Positions 59,781-64,000 of a stretch of DNA of 64,000 bases are shown here, piece after piece. The position numbers and the translations under genes are program-made. The stretch's first letter is position 1, and every line of letters begins with the position of its first letter. Source of the DNA: Paraburkholderia sabiae (GTDB lineage Bacteria > Pseudomonadota > Gammaproteobacteria > Burkholderiales > Burkholderiaceae); contig NZ_CP125295.1 in assembly GCF_030412785.1 (NCBI RefSeq), positions 4,464,001 through 4,528,000 on the forward strand, given 5' to 3'. The notes beneath the pieces were generated by a model, which did not search any database, was not told where the DNA came from, and saw nothing but the letters and a program-made list of their open reading frames with translations.

Positions 59781-61883
59781 ATGGCAAGCAAGCAGCGCAA
59801 TCCGTCGTCTTCCGCGCCGGCGGAAGATCTCAAGTCGAAGGATCTCGAACGTTCGCGCGTGCGGCCGCAAAACGAAGCACTGCGCACGAATCAGGGCGTG
59901 AAAATCGCGGACAACCAGAACACGTTGCGTGCAGGTCCGCGCGGTCCGTCGTTGCTCGAAGATTTCATCATGCGTGAAAAGATCACGCACTTCGACCATG
60001 AGCGCATTCCCGAGCGCATCGTGCATGCGCGCGGATCGGCGGCGCATGGCGTGTTTCAGGTCTACGAGTCGATGGCCGAATACACGAAAGCAGCCTTTTT
60101 GCAGGACCCTTCCGTGCAAACGCCTGTGTACGTGCGCTTTTCCACGGTGCAAGGTCCGCGCGGTTCGGCCGATACCGTGCGCGATGTGCGTGGGTTCGCA
60201 ACCAAGTTCTACACGTCTGAAGGCAATTACGACCTGGTCGGCAACAACATGCCTGTGTTCTTCATTCAGGATGCGATCAAGTTCCCCGACTTCGTGCATG
60301 CCGTGAAGCCCGAAGCGCCGAATGAAATGCCGACGGGCGGCTCGGCGCACGACACGTTCTGGGACTTCGTCTCGCTCGTGCCCGAGTCCGCGCACATGGT
60401 GCTATGGACGATGTCCGACCGCGCGATTCCGCGCAGCCTGCGGACGATGGAAGGCTTCGGCATCCACACGTTCCGCTTCATCAACGCGAAGGGCGCGATG
60501 CGTCTGGTGAAGTTTCACTGGCGACCTGTGCTCGGCTCGTACTCGGTGCTGTGGGACGAAGCGCAGAAGCTCGCGGGCAAGGACCCGGATTTTCATCGAC
60601 GCGACCTGTGGGAAGCGATCGAACGCGGCGACTTTCCCGAGTTCGAACTCGGCGTGCAGATTATCGAAGAGAAGGATCAGGATTCGTTCGACTTCGATCT
60701 GCTCGATCCGACCAAGCTTGTGCCCGAGGAAATCGTGCCCGTGAAGATCATCGGCAAGATGACGTTGAACCGGAATCCCGACAACTTCTTCGCCGAAACC
60801 GAGCAGGTGGCGTTTCACCCGGGACACGTCGTGCCGGGCATCGACTTCACGAATGACCCGCTATTGCAGGGGCGTTTGTTCTCGTACACGGATACGCAGA
60901 TCAGCCGGCTAGGCGGACCGAACTTCCATGAGATCCCGATCAATCGTCCTGTGAGCCCGAACGTGAACAACCAGCGCGACGGCATGCACCGGCAGACGAT
61001 CAACGTCGGCCAGGCTTCGTACGAGCCGAATTCGGTAAGCGATGCGTGGCCCAAGGAGACGGATCCTGCAGCAACGGACGGCGGCTTCGAGAGTTATCCA
61101 GAGCCGATGGAAGGCACGAAGATCCGCGTACGCAGCGATTCTTTCGCCGATCATTTCTCGCAGGCCGCGCTCTTCTATCAAAGCATGAGCGACGTCGAGA
61201 AGGAGCACATTGCGCTCGCGTATCAGTTCGAACTCGGCAAGGTGACGAAGCCCGAGATTCGCGCGCGCGTGGTCAATGAAATCCTCGCGAACTTCGATGC
61301 AGATCTCGCGGCGACGGTTGCGGAAGGACTCGGCTTGCCGAAACCCGGCAAGGGCGCGCGAGCGGTGGGCAAGCAGAAGCCGTCGCCGGCGCTGAGCCTG
61401 CTGAATCGCGTTGTGAAGGGCATCAAGACGCGCAAGATCGCCGTGATGGCCGCACCCGGCAGCGACGGTGCGACGATCAAGAGCGTGCAGGCGGCGTTGA
61501 AGGCGGAAGGCGCGACGCCGTTGCTGGTCGCGCCGACGCTCGCGGCCATCGACGGCATGAATCCCGACGCAACGATTTCCGGCATGCCGTCGATCATGTT
61601 CGACGGCGTGGTGATTGTCGGCGGCGAGCAGGGCGCGAAGGCGCTCGCGCAATCGGGCGATGCACGTCACTTCGTGCTCGAAGCGTTCCGGCATCTGAAG
61701 GCGATTGCCGCGATCGGCGCGGGCAAGGAACTGCTGTCCGCGACGCATCTGCCCGAGAAGGCGGATGGCGTATCGATCGGCGATAACGGCAAGGTGGACG
61801 CCGTGCTGAAGACGTTCATCGACGCGGTCGGTCAGCATCGCGTGTGGTCGCGCCGGCAGGCTGCGGAGTCGGTGCCTGCTTAA
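59781..61883 (+). CDS. katE: Catalase HPII (large-subunit, clade 2)
   Basis: A 700-residue haem catalase splitting hydrogen peroxide to water and oxygen. Active-site residues are His82 ([12 protein letters not shown]), Asn155 ([13 protein letters not shown]) and the haem-ligand Tyr369 ([14 protein letters not shown]). The extra C-terminal 150 residues form the class I amidotransferase-like (DJ-1/PfpI-type) domain of large catalases ([36 protein letters not shown]). ATG 59781 after AAAAGGAG is the start. A strong terminator follows. Confidence 0.95.
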   Translation: MASKQRNPSSSAPAEDLKSKDLERSRVRPQNEALRTNQGVKIADNQNTLRAGPRGPSLLEDFIMREKITHFDHERIPERIVHARGSAAHGVFQVYESMAEYTKAAFLQDPSVQTPVYVRFSTVQGPRGSADTVRDVRGFATKFYTSEGNYDLVGNNMPVFFIQDAIKFPDFVHAVKPEAPNEMPTGGSAHDTFWDFVSLVPESAHMVLWTMSDRAIPRSLRTMEGFGIHTFRFINAKGAMRLVKFHWRPVLGSYSVLWDEAQKLAGKDPDFHRRDLWEAIERGDFPEFELGVQIIEEKDQDSFDFDLLDPTKLVPEEIVPVKIIGKMTLNRNPDNFFAETEQVAFHPGHVVPGIDFTNDPLLQGRLFSYTDTQISRLGGPNFHEIPINRPVSPNVNNQRDGMHRQTINVGQASYEPNSVSDAWPKETDPAATDGGFESYPEPMEGTKIRVRSDSFADHFSQAALFYQSMSDVEKEHIALAYQFELGKVTKPEIRARVVNEILANFDADLAATVAEGLGLPKPGKGARAVGKQKPSPALSLLNRVVKGIKTRKIAVMAAPGSDGATIKSVQAALKAEGATPLLVAPTLAAIDGMNPDATISGMPSIMFDGVVIVGGEQGAKALAQSGDARHFVLEAFRHLKAIAAIGAGKELLSATHLPEKADGVSIGDNGKVDAVLKTFIDAVGQHRVWSRRQAAESVPA

Positions 61884-61903
61884 AACCGGTCGTGCATGAA
61901 CAG

Positions 61904-61940
61904 GCGCCGTTGCTGTCGTACGCAGCAACGGCGCTTTTTT
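61904..61940 (+). terminator. Intrinsic terminator of katE
   Basis: Perfect 12-bp arms GCGCCGTTGCTG (61904-61915) and CAGCAACGGCGC (61923-61934) with a 7-base loop and TTTTTT. Confidence 0.9.
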
Positions 61941-61959
61941 ATGCTCGAAGGAGATATGT

Positions 61960-62325
61960 TTAACGACGCGTCGGAGGCGAGACGCGCGATGTATGCGCGC
62001 TTTCGCGTTCGACGGCCTGTAGCCGCCAGTAACCCGCGACGGCGTCGGGCCGCGAATGCGAGATCCACGTCGCCTGGCCCTGCGCCGACGTCATGTTGCC
62101 GTGCCGATCGATGCGCACGCCGTACAGCGTGACGAGCGGCTGTTCGCTGTCGCGCGCGCACAGCGACATGATGTGCCCGTCTTCGCGCATGTCGCCCGAC
62201 GACGGCAGCTCCACTCCGCGCCCGTCTTGCGACGTCCACGCGTGGCTGATCGTGTCGAGCCACAGGACCGCGTAGTCGTGATTGACAGTCGGGTCGGATG
62301 TATTGATCAGGATCGACAGACGCAT
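61960..62325 (-). CDS. Hypothetical protein
   Basis: A 121-residue soluble protein starting MRLSILINTSDPTVNHDYAV, with GGAGG eight bases ahead of the ATG. The central part looks like beta strands (VTLYGVRIDRHGNMTSAQGQ, WISHSRPDAVAGYWRLQAVE). No signal peptide or recognised domain. The good start signal and codon pattern favour a real gene. Confidence 0.62.
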   Translation of the reverse strand: MRLSILINTSDPTVNHDYAVLWLDTISHAWTSQDGRGVELPSSGDMREDGHIMSLCARDSEQPLVTLYGVRIDRHGNMTSAQGQATWISHSRPDAVAGYWRLQAVERESAHTSRVSPPTRR

Positions 62326-62686
62326 GAAGCCTCCATGTCCGCAGAATCGGCCGCGCGGACGTCGCGGCAAGGTGTGAGGCGGCCTCGCCTGCGTGCGCAG
62401 TAGCGGAGGGCAATGGCTTTCGCCGGATCAAGCAACGCCCGTTCCAACGTGTGGGACGCGACGCGATCGCGGTGCAGCAAGGCGCGGCGGCGCGACCTGT
62501 GTGTTGCGCTGCACTTGGCGCTGTACAAAATGCAGGACGGCGTTGGCGTTTTTACGTGGCGGCGCGCAGTAAAAGAAGAGGCTATCTGCAACGCATTTGA
62601 CAATCCCGCATGCATAAGCGACGCGCGAACGTCAGTAGGGGCAGAGTAGCGGCGCAGCGGGGCGCTATCTGCTATCGTTCGCGTCT
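62326..62686. other. Non-coding interval before the ABC exporter
   Basis: 361 bases. A plus-strand frame from 62413 (MAFAGSSNARSNVWDATRSR) has no ribosome site and an Arg/Cys-rich product unlike a real protein. A TTGACA at 62599 is a -35 candidate, but no well-spaced -10 follows. I see no RNA gene. Confidence 0.5.
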
Positions 62687-63634
62687 ATGCCACCCATCAT
62701 CTCGGTTTCGAATCTGTCGAAGACGTACGCAACGGGCTTTCAGGCCCTCAAGCGTATCGATCTCTCCATTCGCCAAGGCGAAATCTTTGCATTGCTCGGG
62801 CCAAACGGCGCGGGCAAGACCACGCTCATCAGCATCATCTGCGGGATCGTCAACGCGACGGAAGGCACCGTGACGGTCGACGGTCACGATATCCGCAACG
62901 ACTACCGCGCAGCGCGCACGCTGATCGGCCTCGTGCCGCAGGAACTGACCACCGATGCCTTCGAGACCGTCTGGGCGACCGTCTCGTTCAGCCGCGGCCT
63001 GTTCGGCAAGCCGAAGAATCCGGCACACATCGAAAAGGTGTTGCGCGATCTGTCGCTGTGGGACAAGCGCAATAGCCGCATCATTCAACTGTCAGGCGGC
63101 ATGAAACGGCGCGTCCTGATCGCGAAGGCGTTGTCGCACGAACCGCGCGTGCTGTTTCTCGACGAACCGACGGCAGGCGTCGACGTCGAACTGCGCCGCG
63201 ATATGTGGAAGCTCGTGCGCTCGCTGTCCGCGAACGGCGTGACGATCATCCTCACCACGCATTACATCGAAGAAGCGGAAGAGATGGCCGATCGCATCGG
63301 CGTGATCAACGGCGGCGAACTGAAGCTCGTCGAAGAGAAAGCGGAGTTGATGCGCAAGCTCGGCAAGAAGCAGCTGACGCTGCAACTCGAAGCGCCGCTC
63401 GCGGGCATTCCTGCATCGCTCGCACATTACGGCCTCGAACTCTCGAACGAGAACGGCGAACTCATCTATACGTACGACGCGGAACGCGAGAAGAGCAGCA
63501 GCATCGTTGCGCTGCTCAACGATCTCAGCGAAGCAGGTATCCGCTTCAAGGATCTGCATACGACGCAAAGCTCGCTCGAAGATATTTTCGTGAGTCTCGT
63601 GCACCGCAAACAACAAGAGGAAAGCGTGCGATGA
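62687..63634 (+). CDS. ABC-2 type exporter ATP-binding protein
   Basis: A 315-residue ATPase of the DrrA/ABC-2 export group. Walker A is [20 protein letters not shown] (residues 37-56), the signature [18 protein letters not shown], Walker [21 protein letters not shown] and the H-loop [14 protein letters not shown]. The C-terminal 85 residues are the usual ABC-2 accessory part. It overlaps the permease gene by ATGA. Such pairs export lipids, polysaccharides or drugs; nothing here indicates which. Confidence 0.92.
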   Translation: MPPIISVSNLSKTYATGFQALKRIDLSIRQGEIFALLGPNGAGKTTLISIICGIVNATEGTVTVDGHDIRNDYRAARTLIGLVPQELTTDAFETVWATVSFSRGLFGKPKNPAHIEKVLRDLSLWDKRNSRIIQLSGGMKRRVLIAKALSHEPRVLFLDEPTAGVDVELRRDMWKLVRSLSANGVTIILTTHYIEEAEEMADRIGVINGGELKLVEEKAELMRKLGKKQLTLQLEAPLAGIPASLAHYGLELSNENGELIYTYDAEREKSSSIVALLNDLSEAGIRFKDLHTTQSSLEDIFVSLVHRKQQEESVR

Positions 63635-64000
63635 ACATTCATGCAATCCGCGCGATCTACCGCTTCGAAATGGCGCGCACGGGGCGCACGCTGATGCAGA
63701 GCATCATCGCGCCCGTCATTTCGACGTCGCTGTATTTCATCGTGTTCGGCTCGGCGATCGGCTCGCGTATCCGCGAAGTGGAAGGCATCAGCTACGGTTC
63801 GTTCATCGTGCCGGGACTCATCATGCTGTCGCTGTTGTCGCAGAGCATTTCGAATGCGTCTTTCGGCATCTATTTCCCGCGCTTCACGGGCACGATTTAC
63901 GAACTGTTGTCCGCGCCCGTGTCATATCTGGAGATCGTGATCAGCTACGTCGGCGCGGCCGCGACCAAGTCGATCATTCTCGGTCTCATCATTCTCGCCA
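63631..64000 (+). CDS. ABC-2 type exporter permease (partial, N-terminal part)
   Basis: The first 123 residues of an ABC-2 permease, cut by the window edge. It begins [20 protein letters not shown], has hydrophobic segments from about residue 25 ([20 protein letters not shown]) and 60 ([20 protein letters not shown]), and the typical [20 protein letters not shown] segment. Its ATG overlaps the ATPase stop, so the two form one operon. Confidence 0.9.
   Translation, partial: MNIHAIRAIYRFEMARTGRTLMQSIIAPVISTSLYFIVFGSAIGSRIREVEGISYGSFIVPGLIMLSLLSQSISNASFGIYFPRFTGTIYELLSAPVSYLEIVISYVGAAATKSIILGLIILA

Noticed and set aside
62413..62649. Plus-strand frame of 78 codons before the ABC exporter
   Set aside because: No ribosome binding site, Arg/Cys-rich product, poor codon pattern.

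Overview
The window is high-GC DNA from a member of the Burkholderiaceae, most probably Paraburkholderia or a close relative (Caballeronia or Burkholderia). The evidence is a LysR-llpE-RND efflux locus laid out like ceoR-llpE-ceoAB-opcM of B. cenocepacia, a DUF4148 protein, flhDC as flagellar master operon, and strong G/C preference at third codon positions. It looks chromosomal. I see no rRNA, tRNA, CRISPR array, phage or transposase.

Layout: 1-5.5 kb holds the end of a large NAD-glutamate dehydrogenase, selD, a cation diffusion facilitator and a secreted purine nucleoside permease-like protein. 5.5-14.4 kb has a possible 22-residue peptide gene, a DUF4148 protein and the ceo/bpeEF-type efflux operon with its divergent LysR gene. 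14.5-19.8 kb has mntH, flhDC, a YeeE/YedE sulfur transporter and a PF09859 oxygenase. 19.9-26.8 kb has an MmyB-type XRE regulator with a GNAT enzyme, small proteins, a TPR glycosyltransferase, a heat-shock operon of two Hsp20 proteins behind a good sigma-32 promoter, and a DUF72 protein. 27.0-38.1 kb is a sugar catabolic and ABC uptake cluster best read as 2-deoxyribose utilisation: deoC, a two-domain ALDH16-like dehydrogenase, a FucU-type mutarotase, a PfkB kinase and a four-gene ABC importer. Its convergent DeoR gene has an in-frame amber codon in the helix-turn-helix. 38.3-43.2 kb has DoxX, two MFS transporters and an orphan response regulator with a degenerate receiver. 43.3-49.1 kb is a trans-4-hydroxy-L-proline pathway (lhpC, lhpABFE, lhpR). 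49.1-62.3 kb is mixed: two small proteins, a lipoprotein, MFS, SDR, a DUF190-TfoX-DUF190 group, methyltransferase, TetR, a DNA ligase-exonuclease pair, a Gly-rich secreted protein and catalase HPII. The window ends inside an ABC-2 exporter operon.

The most striking non-genic structures are two copies (36815-37347 and 50410-50943) of a 533-534 bp fold-back element whose two halves are inverted copies of each other. Coding ends next to both copies drift to G+T-rich sense strands. Other regulatory signals are a 17-bp inverted repeat bracketing the divergent lhpC/lhpA promoters, a cluster of GTTACA half-sites upstream of flhDC, and several clean intrinsic terminators. I did not find a gene cluster that I would confidently call an undescribed system. 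The best candidates for new biology are the fold-back element, the interrupted deoR, the LlpE protein with Asp in place of the nucleophile Ser, and the DUF190-TfoX-DUF190 group.
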